64,000 nucleotides of DNA, taken from positions 682,001-746,000 of the forward strand of contig NZ_FQUD01000001.1 of the NCBI RefSeq assembly GCF_900128945.1, read 5' to 3'. This DNA is from Chryseobacterium sp. OV279. Lineage in GTDB: Bacteria; Bacteroidota; Bacteroidia; Flavobacteriales; Weeksellaceae. Made by a program: the position numbers and the translations under genes. Under the pieces are notes generated by a model that did not search any database, had not been told where the DNA came from, and worked only from the letters and a program-made list of their open reading frames with translations. Below are positions 34,096 to 42,672 of the stretch, piece by piece; the stretch's first letter is position 1; each line of letters starts with the position of its first letter.

Positions 34096-35559
34096 ATGCT
34101 TAAACAACACTTACAACTCAAGTTAGGACAGAAGCTGGCACCTCAGCAGATCCAGCTGATGAAGCTTATCCAGCTTCATACCCTGGAATTTGAAGAGGAG
34201 CTGGAACGGGAGCTAGAAGAGAATCCTGCTTTGGAAATTGTAAAGGAAGATCCAAAAGAAGATGAATTCTCTTCTCTTGAAGATGCTTATCAGGATGAAG
34301 GAACAGCCAGCATTGAAACAGATTTTGACGTCAACGAGTATATCTACGATGACGAGCCCAACTATAAAACTGCATCCAGTAACTATTCTCCGGACGATGA
34401 AGAGTTCGATAACGAAAGCCTTCTGACGGAAGGACAGTCGTTATATGACTATCTCCTGGAGCAGATTCACCTGGTGAACATCAGTGACGAAGACGAGAAG
34501 ATCGCAGAATACGTGATCGGAAATCTTGATACGGATGGTTATCTGAGAAGAGAAATCAAAGCGATCGTAGATGATCTTGCTTTTTCACAGGGAATTTACA
34601 CCACAAAGGAAAAAGTGGAAGACATTCTGGAAAATTACATTCAGAAGCTGGATCCACCTGGAGTGGGAGCGAGAGGTCTTCAGGAATGCCTGTTGCTTCA
34701 GATCGAAAAGAAAGTAAGTTCCGACAAAGCAGTTTCCCTGGCAGCTAATATCTTAAGACATCAGTTCGATGCGCTTACCAATAAGCATTACAACAAGATC
34801 ATCCAGAAGTACGATATTGAAGAAGAAGATCTTAAAGATGCCCTTGATGAGATTTCAAAATTGTCTCCGAAAGTAGGAGGGAACTTTGATACACAGACCA
34901 TCACGATCAACCAGGAAATTATCCCGGATTTTGTGATCCAGGTAAAAGATGGATTGGTGATCCCAATGCTGAACAGCAAAAATGCTCCGACCTTAAGAGT
35001 TTCCGAAGAATACAAAGACATTCTGACCACGTATTCCCACGATAAAAACTCTTCTGAGCACAAACAGGCGGCATTGTTTATCAAACAGAAATTAGATGCT
35101 GCGAAATGGTATATTGATGCTATTAACCAGCGCCAGAATACCCTGTTGCAAACCATTACAGCGATCGTGAAATTCCAGAAGGATTATTTTATCACGGGTG
35201 ATGAAAAATCTCTGAGACCTATGATTCTGAAAGATGTCGCAGATATCACAGGATTTGATATTTCTACGATTTCAAGAGTGGTAAAAAGCAAATATGCGGA
35301 TACATCCAACGGGATCGTTTATCTGAAGGACCTGTTCTCAGACAGTCTTACCAATGATGATGGTGAAGAAGTTTCTACCAAAGAAATCAAAACTCATCTT
35401 CAGGAAGTGATCGGGAAAGAGAACAAAAGAAAACCACTTACCGATGATGCACTGGTAGTCATCCTGAAAGAACAGGGTTACAATATCGCCAGAAGAACAA
35501 TCGCTAAATACCGTGAACAGCTGAATATTCCGGTAGCAAGATTAAGAAAAGAACTTTAA
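34096..35559 (+). CDS. rpoN: RNA polymerase sigma-54 factor
   Basis: A 487-aa protein. Region I at the start is glutamine/leucine rich (LKQHLQLKLGQKLAPQQIQLMKLIQ), the activator-contact part. An acidic linker follows (residues ~55-115, many Glu/Asp), then the core-binding and DNA-binding domains. The C-terminal RpoN box is ARRTIAKYREQLNIP. It directs polymerase to -24/-12 promoters, which need AAA+ activators; no such activator gene is in the window. Confidence 0.97.
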   Translation: MLKQHLQLKLGQKLAPQQIQLMKLIQLHTLEFEEELERELEENPALEIVKEDPKEDEFSSLEDAYQDEGTASIETDFDVNEYIYDDEPNYKTASSNYSPDDEEFDNESLLTEGQSLYDYLLEQIHLVNISDEDEKIAEYVIGNLDTDGYLRREIKAIVDDLAFSQGIYTTKEKVEDILENYIQKLDPPGVGARGLQECLLLQIEKKVSSDKAVSLAANILRHQFDALTNKHYNKIIQKYDIEEEDLKDALDEISKLSPKVGGNFDTQTITINQEIIPDFVIQVKDGLVIPMLNSKNAPTLRVSEEYKDILTTYSHDKNSSEHKQAALFIKQKLDAAKWYIDAINQRQNTLLQTITAIVKFQKDYFITGDEKSLRPMILKDVADITGFDISTISRVVKSKYADTSNGIVYLKDLFSDSLTNDDGEEVSTKEIKTHLQEVIGKENKRKPLTDDALVVILKEQGYNIARRTIAKYREQLNIPVARLRKEL

Positions 35560-35577
35560 GAAGTTATCCATAAAAGT

Positions 35578-35602
35578 AAAAGCCCGGCATGTCCGGGCTT
35601 TT
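35578..35602 (+). terminator. Rho-independent terminator of rpoN
   Basis: AAAAGCCCGG (35578-35587) and CCGGGCTTTT (35593-35602), 10-bp arms with a 5-nt loop. The 260 bp from here to 35864 hold no gene that I can see. Confidence 0.9.
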
Positions 35603-35863
35603 CTATTTTTAAAGATGAAATCTGTCATCATTAATAATATACATAAAACAATAAAATAAGCGTGATTTTCTCAATCAGCGTGACGTGTTTTTAAGCGCAA
35701 AGACTTACTCTGATATTGAATATTTTAAGTGAGCCAAAAGTTTCATTGGTCTGACTAAGCAGTCATTTTATCCATGAGCTTCATCAGCGACGGAGTCGAA
35801 CTCTTTGCCTTCCTCAAAGTCAATATTATTTTATTTAAAAACTTTGCGTCAAAAACAAAAAAA

Positions 35864-37492
35864 CTACGAACGCTGCTTCAATTGATCCAGTTCCAGCTCT
35901 TTGATAGAAATCTCACGCATTTCCACTTTTCGGATTTTTCCGGAGATCGTCATCGGGAATTCATCCACAAATTTCCAGTATTTAGGAACTTTATAATGAG
36001 CAATTCTCCCTTTACAGTAGTCCAGAAGTTCAGTTTCCGTTACGTCAAAACCTTTTCTCACCTTTACCCAGGCCATCACTTCTTCACCGTATTTTTCACT
36101 TGGAATTCCTATGATCTGTACATCCAGGATATTCGGATAGGTGTATAAAAAGTCTTCAATTTCTTTTGGGGAAATATTTTCGCCCCCTCGTATAATCAGG
36201 TCTTTCATCCTTCCGGAAATCGTGATATAGCCGTCATCATCCATGACCGCCATATCGCCGGTGTGCATCCATCGGGCATCGTCCAGTACTTTTCTGGTAT
36301 TTTCAGGATCATTCCAGTATTTCAGCATCACAGAATAACCTCTGGTGCAAAGTTCTCCATGCTCGCCACGTTCCAGCGTTTTTCCGTTTTCGTCAATGAT
36401 TTTAATCTCAAGATGGTCCTGAACCGTTCCTACCGTACTTACCTGCTTTTCCAGCGGTGTTCCGATCAGAGTCTGGGTAGAAACAGGAGAGGTTTCCGTC
36501 ATTCCGTAGCAGATGCTCATTTCTTTAATGTTCATCAGGTTTTCCACCTTTTTCATGATCTCAGGAGGACAAACTGAACCAGCCATAACCCCAGTCCTTA
36601 AATTTGAAAAATCATAGGTTTCAAAATCCTTAACGGCCAGTTCGGCGATAAACATCGTTGGAACTCCGTATAAAGAGGTGCATTTTTCATCAGAAACAGT
36701 TTTTAACGTAATATCCGGATCAAAACTGTCATTCGGGATCACCATACACGCACCGTGAGCCGTACAGCATATATTCCCGATGACCATTCCGAAACAGTGA
36801 TAAAATGGTACCGGAATACAGACGCGGTCGTTTTGTGAGTACTTTAAGCGTACCCCAATGAAATATCCGTTATTTAAAATATTGTGATGGGAAAGAGTAA
36901 CGCCTTTTGGAAAACCTGTTGTTCCTGAGGTGTATTGAATATTCACAGGATCGTCGAACTGTACGTGTTCTTCGAAGCTGTGAAGCGTATCATCTGAAAT
37001 ATCCTGTCCGTTGTTCAGGAAATCTTCCCAGTTGTCATCAAAGAAAATTTCATGTTTCAGGCTGGGGCAGACTTCTTTGGCATATTCTACCATTTCTTTA
37101 TAATTGCTTGTTTTAAAGCTTAAAGAAGAAAATATAGAACGGATTCCCGATTGATTGATGACGTAAGTGAGTTCGTGTGTTCTGTAAGCAGGATTGATAT
37201 TCACCAGTATGGTTCCGATGCGGGCGGTTGCATATTGAAGCAGCACCCATTCATAGCGGTTGGAAGACCAGATTCCGATTCTGTCTCCGGCTTTGGCTCC
37301 TAAAAAAATTAAGGCTTTTGCAACCGCAGTGGTCTGATTATAAAATTCCTGGTATGTGGCTCTGTAATCCTGATGAACACAGACTAAGGCTTCCTGATTG
37401 GGGTATTTTTCAACAGTCTTTTTAAGATTTCCTCCGATGGTTTGTCCCAGTAATGGAATCGAAGAAGCTCCATAGACGTAAGATAATGGCAT
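35864..37492 (-). CDS. AMP-binding acyl-CoA synthetase (fatty-acid--CoA ligase type)
   Basis: A 542-aa ANL-superfamily enzyme. The phosphate-binding loop is YTSGTTGFPKGVTLSHHN (about residues 190-207). Further core motifs are YGMTETSPVS, the adenine-site HTGDMAVMDDDGYI, the hinge GRMKDLIIRGGENISPKEIE, and the catalytic lysine in MTISGKIRK near the end. It activates a carboxylic acid as acyl-AMP and transfers it to CoA. Length and N-terminus match medium/long-chain acyl-CoA synthetases. Single minus-strand gene. Confidence 0.92.
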   Translation of the reverse strand: MPLSYVYGASSIPLLGQTIGGNLKKTVEKYPNQEALVCVHQDYRATYQEFYNQTTAVAKALIFLGAKAGDRIGIWSSNRYEWVLLQYATARIGTILVNINPAYRTHELTYVINQSGIRSIFSSLSFKTSNYKEMVEYAKEVCPSLKHEIFFDDNWEDFLNNGQDISDDTLHSFEEHVQFDDPVNIQYTSGTTGFPKGVTLSHHNILNNGYFIGVRLKYSQNDRVCIPVPFYHCFGMVIGNICCTAHGACMVIPNDSFDPDITLKTVSDEKCTSLYGVPTMFIAELAVKDFETYDFSNLRTGVMAGSVCPPEIMKKVENLMNIKEMSICYGMTETSPVSTQTLIGTPLEKQVSTVGTVQDHLEIKIIDENGKTLERGEHGELCTRGYSVMLKYWNDPENTRKVLDDARWMHTGDMAVMDDDGYITISGRMKDLIIRGGENISPKEIEDFLYTYPNILDVQIIGIPSEKYGEEVMAWVKVRKGFDVTETELLDYCKGRIAHYKVPKYWKFVDEFPMTISGKIRKVEMREISIKELELDQLKQRS

Positions 37493-37550
37493 AGTTTAAG
37501 ATTTGGTGGAATAAAATTAATGAAAAATCTTGAACTGATGCCTGTTTGCA

Positions 37551-38225
37551 CTAATTTTCCTGAGAATCTATGTCTTTAAGCTGTTTTAAATTTCTATCCA
37601 GTTTTCTGATGATGATTCCGTATACAAGTCTGTAGTAAAACCAGATCAGAAGCACACAAAGGACCGTACTTACAATGATCCCGATAATAACGATGATCAG
37701 GTTGGAGTTGGAAGGCTGTACATTCTGGGAATTTAATACATAAAAAATAAACGCGGTAAACACGAACATAAAGGCAACCAGCAGCGCAATGCTGATCAGG
37801 ATAAACGCATTGACTGTCTTTTTGAACTTAATGATTCTTATGATGAGCCCTTTAAGGTTTTCTTCAATCTTTATTTTGCGGTAATTCTGATAAAACTTCA
37901 GGACAAAATAAGCCGTGATAAGTAAGCTTATAATTTTGATGGCTAAATACGCATGGTCAAAATTAGTTTCTATTTCAGGGGCTTCCTGAGCGCCCAGTTT
38001 TTCTAATATTTTGCGGAAACTGTCTGATTCTTCATCCTGAAAGAAATAAAACAGTCCCAAAACAGAAAAGAATAAAAATTCCAATACGCTGATCCAGAAA
38101 ATATATTTCACATAATTGCGTGACTTTCTGTTCAGCATCTGAAGGATCTCGTTGCTGTCGTATTTCGGTTGAACAGGCTGCTCCTGCCATGTTTTCTTAA
38201 AGCTGTCTAAATCAAAATCAGGCAT
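37551..38225 (-). CDS. Membrane protein partner of the ECF sigma factor (probable anti-sigma factor)
   Basis: A 224-aa protein with a short cytosolic N-terminus (FKKTWQEQPVQPKYDSNEILQMLNRKS) and four transmembrane segments (FWISVLEFLFFSVLGLFYFF, AIKIISLLITAYFVLKF, AFILISIALLVAFMFVFTAFIFYVL, LIIVIIGIIVSTVLCVLLIWF). Its start overlaps the sigma gene's 3' end by 8 bp, the typical arrangement for a sigma/anti-sigma pair. The zinc-type HxxxCxxC anti-sigma motif is absent, so the role is inferred from context. Confidence 0.7.
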   Translation of the reverse strand: MPDFDLDSFKKTWQEQPVQPKYDSNEILQMLNRKSRNYVKYIFWISVLEFLFFSVLGLFYFFQDEESDSFRKILEKLGAQEAPEIETNFDHAYLAIKIISLLITAYFVLKFYQNYRKIKIEENLKGLIIRIIKFKKTVNAFILISIALLVAFMFVFTAFIFYVLNSQNVQPSNSNLIIVIIGIIVSTVLCVLLIWFYYRLVYGIIIRKLDRNLKQLKDIDSQEN

Positions 38226-38709
38226 ATTTTTCCATCTGTTCTTTAAGGGTTTTCTTTAATCTGTTCATTTTCACGCGCGCATTGACCTCGGTGATCCCAA
38301 GGTTTTCTGCAATATCCTTATAAGGCAGGTCGTCAAGATACATCATTACAATCGCTCGTTCTACATTGGGCAGGGTTTTGATCACGGTATACAGAAGCGA
38401 GATCTGCTGCTGCTTATCGTCATCATCTTCCACAAAATCCCTGTGGTTGATGTCCAGTTCGTTCGTAGGAAGGCTTTTGCTTTTTTTTCTGAAAAGAGTA
38501 ATGGCTGTATTAAGGGCTACACGGTACATCCATGTAGAAATTTTAGAGTTCCCTTTAAAAGAATCGTAGCTTCTCCAAAGCTGCAGTACGATCTCCTGAA
38601 ACAGGTCCTCTTCATCTTCAAGAGAATTGGTATACAGACGCGAAACTTTGATAATCAGGCCCTGATTATCTTTGATAAGCTGCGCAAATTCTTTTTCTCT
38701 GGAAGTCAT
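38218..38709 (-). CDS. ECF (sigma-70 family) RNA polymerase sigma factor
   Basis: A 163-aa protein with region 2 (LIIKVSRLYTNSLEDEEDLFQEIVLQLWRSYDSF..., STWMYRVALNTA) and region 4 (LPNVERAIVMMYLDDLPYKDIAENLGITEVNARVKMNRLKKTLKE), and no region 3 or 1.1, as expected for ECF factors. It overlaps the downstream membrane protein by 8 bp, so the two are translationally coupled and the membrane protein probably holds it inactive until a signal arrives. Confidence 0.92.
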   Translation of the reverse strand: MTSREKEFAQLIKDNQGLIIKVSRLYTNSLEDEEDLFQEIVLQLWRSYDSFKGNSKISTWMYRVALNTAITLFRKKSKSLPTNELDINHRDFVEDDDDKQQQISLLYTVIKTLPNVERAIVMMYLDDLPYKDIAENLGITEVNARVKMNRLKKTLKEQMEKYA

Positions 38710-38749
38710 AGATATATAATGGCACGAAGATAATAATAATGCGGTGATT

Positions 38750-39012
38750 TGTTGATATGATGATGCGTTAATTTGTTGATGTGATGATTTGTTGATGCGG
38801 CAATGTCCAAAATGGGTCTGAATGGGTTTTGGGAATTGTTGAAATGATATTGTTTTTTAGGTTTTGGTTAAAGCCACATTGCTTACTTCCTTTTTTTAAT
38901 GGGCTAAAGCCCATTCCTATTGAATATTATATTCTCCCAATCAATTCAAATATTCCTCATCATCAAATTAATACATCATCATATCATTGCATCAACACAT
39001 CATTGCATCACT
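38750..39012. repeat. Inverted repeat region with a GGGCTAAAGCCC hairpin in its middle
   Basis: The 333 bp between the sigma gene and rnpB hold no gene. Left tracts GATGATTTGTTGATG-like (about 38750-38805) face right tracts CATCATCAAATTAATACATC-like (about 38957-39012), roughly complementary. Between them, at 38859-38926, lies an inverted copy of the GGGCTTTAGCCC repeat (GGTTTTGGTTAAAGCC ... GGGCTAAAGCCCATTCC). Confidence 0.65.
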
Positions 39013-39030
39013 AAATCACCAAATAATGCG

Positions 39031-39038
39031 TATCTTTG
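39031..39038 (+). promoter_or_regulatory. TAnnTTTG -7 promoter box of rnpB
   Basis: TATCTTTG ends 4 bp before the predicted 5' end of the RNase P RNA, as expected for a transcription start at about 39043. Confidence 0.7.
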
Positions 39039-39042
39039 CAAC

Positions 39043-39366
39043 CGCGAGAAAATCGGCTTGTTGATTCCTGTTTCGGCAGGGGTAGGAAAGTCCGGACACC
39101 ATAGAGCAGCAAAGCGGATAACATCCGTCACCCGTGAGGGTAGGACAAGTGCAACAGAAAGCAGGTACAGTTCGGCTGTAGTGAAACCAGGTAAACTCTT
39201 TGCGGTGCAATGATAAGTATATCGGTTCTTTTCAGTAATGGAAATTAGGGGCGGCTCGTCCTGAAAGCCGAGGGGTAATCAGCTCAAGTTTTGCAGCAAT
39301 GTAAGACGCAGATAAATAACAGGCGCTTCTTCGGAAGAACAAAATCCGGCTTACAGATCTTCTCGC
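39043..39366 (+). ncRNA. rnpB: RNase P RNA (class A)
   Basis: About 324 nt. P1 is CGCGAGAA (39043-39050) paired with TTCTCGCG (39359-39366). The universally conserved core is present: AGGAAAGTCCGGACACCATAG in part at about 39086-39105, then ACAGAAA, GGTAAACTC, and the 3' segment AGATAAATAACAG ... ACAAAATCCGGCTTA. It is the catalytic RNA that removes tRNA 5' leaders. It is bounded by its own promoter and by the shared hairpin at 39403-39430. Confidence 0.95.
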
Positions 39367-39402
39367 GATTTTATGTAGAGTACAAAACTGATTATAAAAA
39401 AG

Positions 39403-39430
39403 AAAGCGGAGAAAGTTCTCCGCTTTTTTT
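39403..39430. terminator. Bidirectional terminator between rnpB and the 17-gene array
   Basis: AAAGCGGAGAA (39403-39413) and TTCTCCGCTTT (39416-39426) with T7 on the plus strand and a T-rich run on the minus strand. The last array gene stops at 39429. Confidence 0.85.
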
Positions 39431-39986
39431 ATGGATAGATACTGAAATAAGTAATCTTCCCCGTAGATGTTGTAATGGTAAACCACTCGGCTTCTATACC
39501 GCTGTTGGCTCCCATCTGATAAGCATTGGCAGTAACCCCTGCATTAATGGCAACATTCGGATCTCCCACAAGGTAGGAGTCTATTGTATTTCCGGCACCG
39601 TCCTTCAGGAAAAAATGAAATGAAGCCCACTCGTTGATAGAAGCCATCGTAGAGGTAATGTAGCTGTGGTTGTACGGATACGATGTGTTATTTGCGGTGT
39701 TGCTTGGATCCGTAATATTCCATACATTCATATTCATTGGGAAAGCGGCTAAACCCGTAGTGTCGAATGATGCATAGGAGGAAGAAATTCCTGCCGGCAT
39801 TGTATACGTACCATAAGGTCCGTTGGGTGATGCATACATATAGCGAACCAGTCCCGGCGTAGGACTGCAGGTCATCAGTCTTCCGACCGCATCATACACA
39901 TTGTAATTATTAAATACAAAAGATGAAGTCTGGGCAGAGGAAAATATTCCCATTAAACCCAATAATAAAGCTGCTGTTTTTCTCAT
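39429..39986 (-). CDS. Array protein type B2 (copy 3, last gene of the array)
   Basis: A 185-aa secreted protein from MRKTAALLLGLMGIFSSAQ at 39986; a longer frame from 40088 overlaps the upstream gene and was rejected. Its ATG overlaps the stop of the B1 gene upstream (ATGA), so the two are translationally coupled. B2 features are an early NNYNVYDAVGRLM, a PNGPYGTYTMPAG segment and a late WFTITTSTGKITYFSIYP. It carries a single cysteine (MTCSP), unlike the B1 pair. Mature protein is rich in Ser, Thr, Asn and aromatic residues, so probably all-beta. Function unknown. Confidence 0.75.
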   Translation of the reverse strand: MRKTAALLLGLMGIFSSAQTSSFVFNNYNVYDAVGRLMTCSPTPGLVRYMYASPNGPYGTYTMPAGISSSYASFDTTGLAAFPMNMNVWNITDPSNTANNTSYPYNHSYITSTMASINEWASFHFFLKDGAGNTIDSYLVGDPNVAINAGVTANAYQMGANSGIEAEWFTITTSTGKITYFSIYP

Positions 39987-40537
39987 GGATAAATTTGAAG
40001 ATAAGTTGTTGTGGTAGCCCCTGTTGAGATGGTAAACCATTCTGCAGAACCGTCCGGAGTGGAAAAATAATCTACGCTGGTAATACATGAGTTAGGAGTG
40101 GCATTTCCTAAATTGGTATTAAAACCGATTACCTTGTTTCCCGTTCCGGCATAGTACATATTGAATTTTGAGGTCGTCCATTGGGTATTGTTGGAAATAA
40201 CACCTCCCGGCATAAGGCTGCCGTGATTCCATAATCTTATGGTTGAAGATGATGTTCCCAGGGTTACAATCCAGTTATTGACAGGATATAGAGAAGACGC
40301 GAACTGATCTCTGTAATTGTCTATTTTCCATGCAAGACTGTTTCCCATGTGTGAATTGGCGGGAACGACTATCGTGGCAGGATCATTATTCATCACGGCA
40401 GGAACACAGCCGTTGAGGTTCATAGCCATCAGATTTCCGTGAAAATCATGCGGAGAATAATTATTAAGCATAAACATTCCCTGGGAATACGCCAGAGATG
40501 CTGCTGCTATTCCAAATATGGTTAAAATTTTTCTCAT
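39983..40537 (-). CDS. Array protein type B1 (copy 8)
   Basis: A 184-aa secreted protein (MRKILTIFGIAAASLAYSQ signal). B1 features are an early NNYSPHDFHGNLM, Cys in NGCVPAV, the VPANSHMGNS segment, WNHGSLMPGGVISNNTQW, FNMYYAGTG, the second Cys in PNSCITS and a late AEWFTISTG ... TYLQIYP. It starts 3 bp after lipoprotein copy 6 and ends in a 4-bp overlap with the B2 gene, giving an A-B1-B2 unit. Function unknown. Confidence 0.78.
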   Translation of the reverse strand: MRKILTIFGIAAASLAYSQGMFMLNNYSPHDFHGNLMAMNLNGCVPAVMNNDPATIVVPANSHMGNSLAWKIDNYRDQFASSLYPVNNWIVTLGTSSSTIRLWNHGSLMPGGVISNNTQWTTSKFNMYYAGTGNKVIGFNTNLGNATPNSCITSVDYFSTPDGSAEWFTISTGATTTTYLQIYP

Positions 40538-40540
40538 GGC

Positions 40541-40918
40541 TTATTTCTCAGATTTAATATTTTTTCTGATCTCATCGCTTTTCTGCATATAAATCTGGGT
40601 AGCCCAAACGATGATCTGGCTCATATCACCACCTGTTTTTCTCGTAAGCTCAGCTTCTGTAACACCCGTGGAAATGATCAGTTCTTTTGATGCCGGAACA
40701 AGAAGCGCTTTTCTTCTGTCGCTCAGTTCGGAAGTATTTCTTTTTTTCTCCTCTTCAGTAGGTCTGTTTTGTGGATCTCCCAGACTTTTAAAAGCTTTGT
40801 CGAATTTTTCCATCTGTGGCGTTTTCATACTTTCAACAGTATTCACGGCACTGCCTTCATTATTACAGGATACTAAGGTTAAAGTGGCAAAAGCTGCTGA
40901 TATAAAAAGTTTTTTCAT
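40541..40918 (-). CDS. Array lipoprotein type A (copy 6)
   Basis: A 125-aa lipoprotein; signal MKKLFISAAFATLTLVSC with lipid Cys18. The mature part (NNEGSAVNTVESMKTPQM..., DPQNRPTEEEKKRNTSELSD, RKALLVPASKEL, GGDMSQIIVWATQIYMQKSDE) is the same as in other copies except Ser for Thr in NTVESM and KSEK at the end. Helical and charged. The B1 gene follows by 3 bp. No family was recognised. Confidence 0.78.
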   Translation of the reverse strand: MKKLFISAAFATLTLVSCNNEGSAVNTVESMKTPQMEKFDKAFKSLGDPQNRPTEEEKKRNTSELSDRRKALLVPASKELIISTGVTEAELTRKTGGDMSQIIVWATQIYMQKSDEIRKNIKSEK

Positions 40919-40951
40919 AATAAATTAGAATGTAGGTTAGATTTTTTGTAA

Positions 40952-41509
40952 CTAATAAATTTGTAAATACGAATAAGTGACGTTTGCTATGGTAATGTTG
41001 AACCATTCAACGTCTCCGTAGGGTGTGGAAATATATCCGGGTGCACCCGTGCAGGGATCAGGAGATTCTCCGATCTGTCCGCTAAAACCCGGCTCCGGAG
41101 TGGAAGTACCCGCATAGTACATCTGAAACTGGGAAGATGCCCATTTCACATTCTCTGAAATAACACCGCCCGGTGCTATGCTTGGATGATTCCAGGATCT
41201 TACCGAAGAACTAGTGGCAGTGGTCTGCAATGTCCAGTTAGTGGTAGGATACAGTGAGCTTGTAAACTGGTCTCTGAAATTTTTATAAGCCAGTTCTTTA
41301 CCGTTACCCTGATGCGAATCTGCCGGAACAATGATGGACGTCGGAGTACTCGATGTTACATAAGGATAGCAGCTGCCTGCGAAGTTATGAGCCCCTATTT
41401 TTCCCTGAAAATCAAAGGTAGTAGAGTAGTTATTGACGATCATGAGACTGTGCTGTGCATAAGCAGATGACAGTAATGATAGTGTGAGAATAGTGAATAT
41501 TTTTTTCAT
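40952..41509 (-). CDS. Array protein type B1 (copy 7)
   Basis: A 185-aa secreted protein (signal ILTLSLLSSAYAQ). It has VNNYSTTFDFQGKIGAHN, the Cys pair in GSCYPYV and PDPCTGA, VPADSHQGNGKELAY, a YKNFRDQFTSSLYP core, WNHPSIAPGGVISENVKW, FQMYYAGTS, and the late VEWFNITIANVTYSYLQIY. It is the third of three consecutive B1 genes without an A gene between them. The next A gene begins 33 bp after its stop. Confidence 0.76.
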   Translation of the reverse strand: MKKIFTILTLSLLSSAYAQHSLMIVNNYSTTFDFQGKIGAHNFAGSCYPYVTSSTPTSIIVPADSHQGNGKELAYKNFRDQFTSSLYPTTNWTLQTTATSSSVRSWNHPSIAPGGVISENVKWASSQFQMYYAGTSTPEPGFSGQIGESPDPCTGAPGYISTPYGDVEWFNITIANVTYSYLQIY

Positions 41510-41545
41510 GATTTTATAATTAATTTAAATCCTCGATATCCTGTA

Positions 41546-42085
41546 TTAAAACAGTTGTAAATAGGTTATCGTTCCTATAGTAAAGATTTCTGCACTGTTG
41601 TTTCCCGATGGAGTATCGTAATAACTATACGCGGTAGGGTTGCAGGGATTGGCCAGATTTAAATTGGCCCGAAAGTCCGGTGAGGATGTAGTTGTTCCGG
41701 GTTCCGTCATATCAAATTTAGTGGCAAACCATCGGGTTGTGGTTGAAATAGTACCGCTGGTTGCAAGGTTGGGATTATTCCAGGCCATGATGGAAGAATT
41801 GGTGGGACTTAATGTGACAGCCCAGTTGGCGGTAGGATATAAAGAAGACATGAACTGACCGTTGTAATCTTTATAGATCAGTTCCATATTGTTACCCATA
41901 TGAGAATCTGCAGGGACTACGATCTCGCCATCATTTCCTACCCGGGGATAGCATCCGGCTGTAGATCCGGCCGCCATAATAAATCCATGAAAATCATATT
42001 GAGAATAATTATTAATGATGATCGTACCCTGTGAGTAGGCCAAAGAAGAGGCTGCTGTTCCTATGATAGCTAAAATCTTTTTCAT
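41546..42085 (-). CDS. Array protein type B1 (copy 6)
   Basis: A 179-aa secreted protein (signal ILAIIGTAASSLAYSQ). It has INNYSQYDFHGFIMAAG, the Cys pair in AGCYPRV and ANPCNPT, VPADSHMGNNMELIY, FMSSLYPTANWAV, WNNPNLATSGTISTTTRW and a late NSAEIFTIGTITYLQLF. It lies 12 bp after B1 copy 5 and 36 bp before copy 7, with no A gene between, pointing to B1-only duplication or A loss. Confidence 0.76.
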   Translation of the reverse strand: MKKILAIIGTAASSLAYSQGTIIINNYSQYDFHGFIMAAGSTAGCYPRVGNDGEIVVPADSHMGNNMELIYKDYNGQFMSSLYPTANWAVTLSPTNSSIMAWNNPNLATSGTISTTTRWFATKFDMTEPGTTTSSPDFRANLNLANPCNPTAYSYYDTPSGNNSAEIFTIGTITYLQLF

Positions 42086-42097
42086 AATTCAATCAGG

Positions 42098-42661
42098 TTA
42101 ATAAAGTTGGATGTACGTGGTAGTGGAGGTTCCACTCGTGATCGTAAATATTTCCGCACTGTTGTTTCCCGTAGTGGAAGTAAGATTATCAGATGCATTA
42201 TAACACGAGTTGGCCGCAATAGTGATGGCGCCGTTGAAATCATCCGGTGCCAAGTTCGTGGTTCCCGGATAATACATTACAAATTTTGTAGTGGCCCATC
42301 TTGTATTGTTGGATAAAACTCCTCCAGGCATTAATGAACCGTGATTCCAGGGCCTTATGACTCCAAGTGCACTAGATGTAGCCACATGCCAGGAAGCCAT
42401 GGGATATAAAGAAGAACCAAACTGGTCTCTGTAATTGTCATATCTCAGCTCATTTCCGTTGCCCATGTGAGAGTCGGCAGGAACTCTCACCATGTCCGGA
42501 TTGGCAGAAGTGATATAAGGGTAGCATCCTCCGGCAAGATTGTTGGCTATGATGAACCCATAAAAATCATAATGAGAATAGTTGTTCAGAATAAGAGTTC
42601 CTCCTTGGGAATACCCCAGAGAAAAAGCGGCTAAGCCTAATACGGTTAGTAATTTTTTCAT
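42098..42661 (-). CDS. Array protein type B1 (copy 5)
   Basis: A 187-aa secreted protein (signal LLTVLGLAAFSLGYSQ). It has LNNYSHYDFYGFIIANN, the Cys pair in GGCYPYI and ANSCYNA, VPADSHMGNGNELRYDNYRDQ, SSLYPMASW, WNHGSLMPGGVLSNNTRW, FVMYYPGTT and a late NNSAEIFTITSG ... TYIQLY. It starts 11 bp after lipoprotein copy 5 and heads a run of three B1 genes. Confidence 0.77.
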   Translation of the reverse strand: MKKLLTVLGLAAFSLGYSQGGTLILNNYSHYDFYGFIIANNLAGGCYPYITSANPDMVRVPADSHMGNGNELRYDNYRDQFGSSLYPMASWHVATSSALGVIRPWNHGSLMPGGVLSNNTRWATTKFVMYYPGTTNLAPDDFNGAITIAANSCYNASDNLTSTTGNNSAEIFTITSGTSTTTYIQLY

Positions 42662-42672
42662 GATGATTAATT

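Noticed and set aside
35603..35863. Possible small gene or RNA between rpoN and the acyl-CoA ligase
   Set aside because: No open frame with a start, promoter or stable fold was found; only scattered short repeat-like words.
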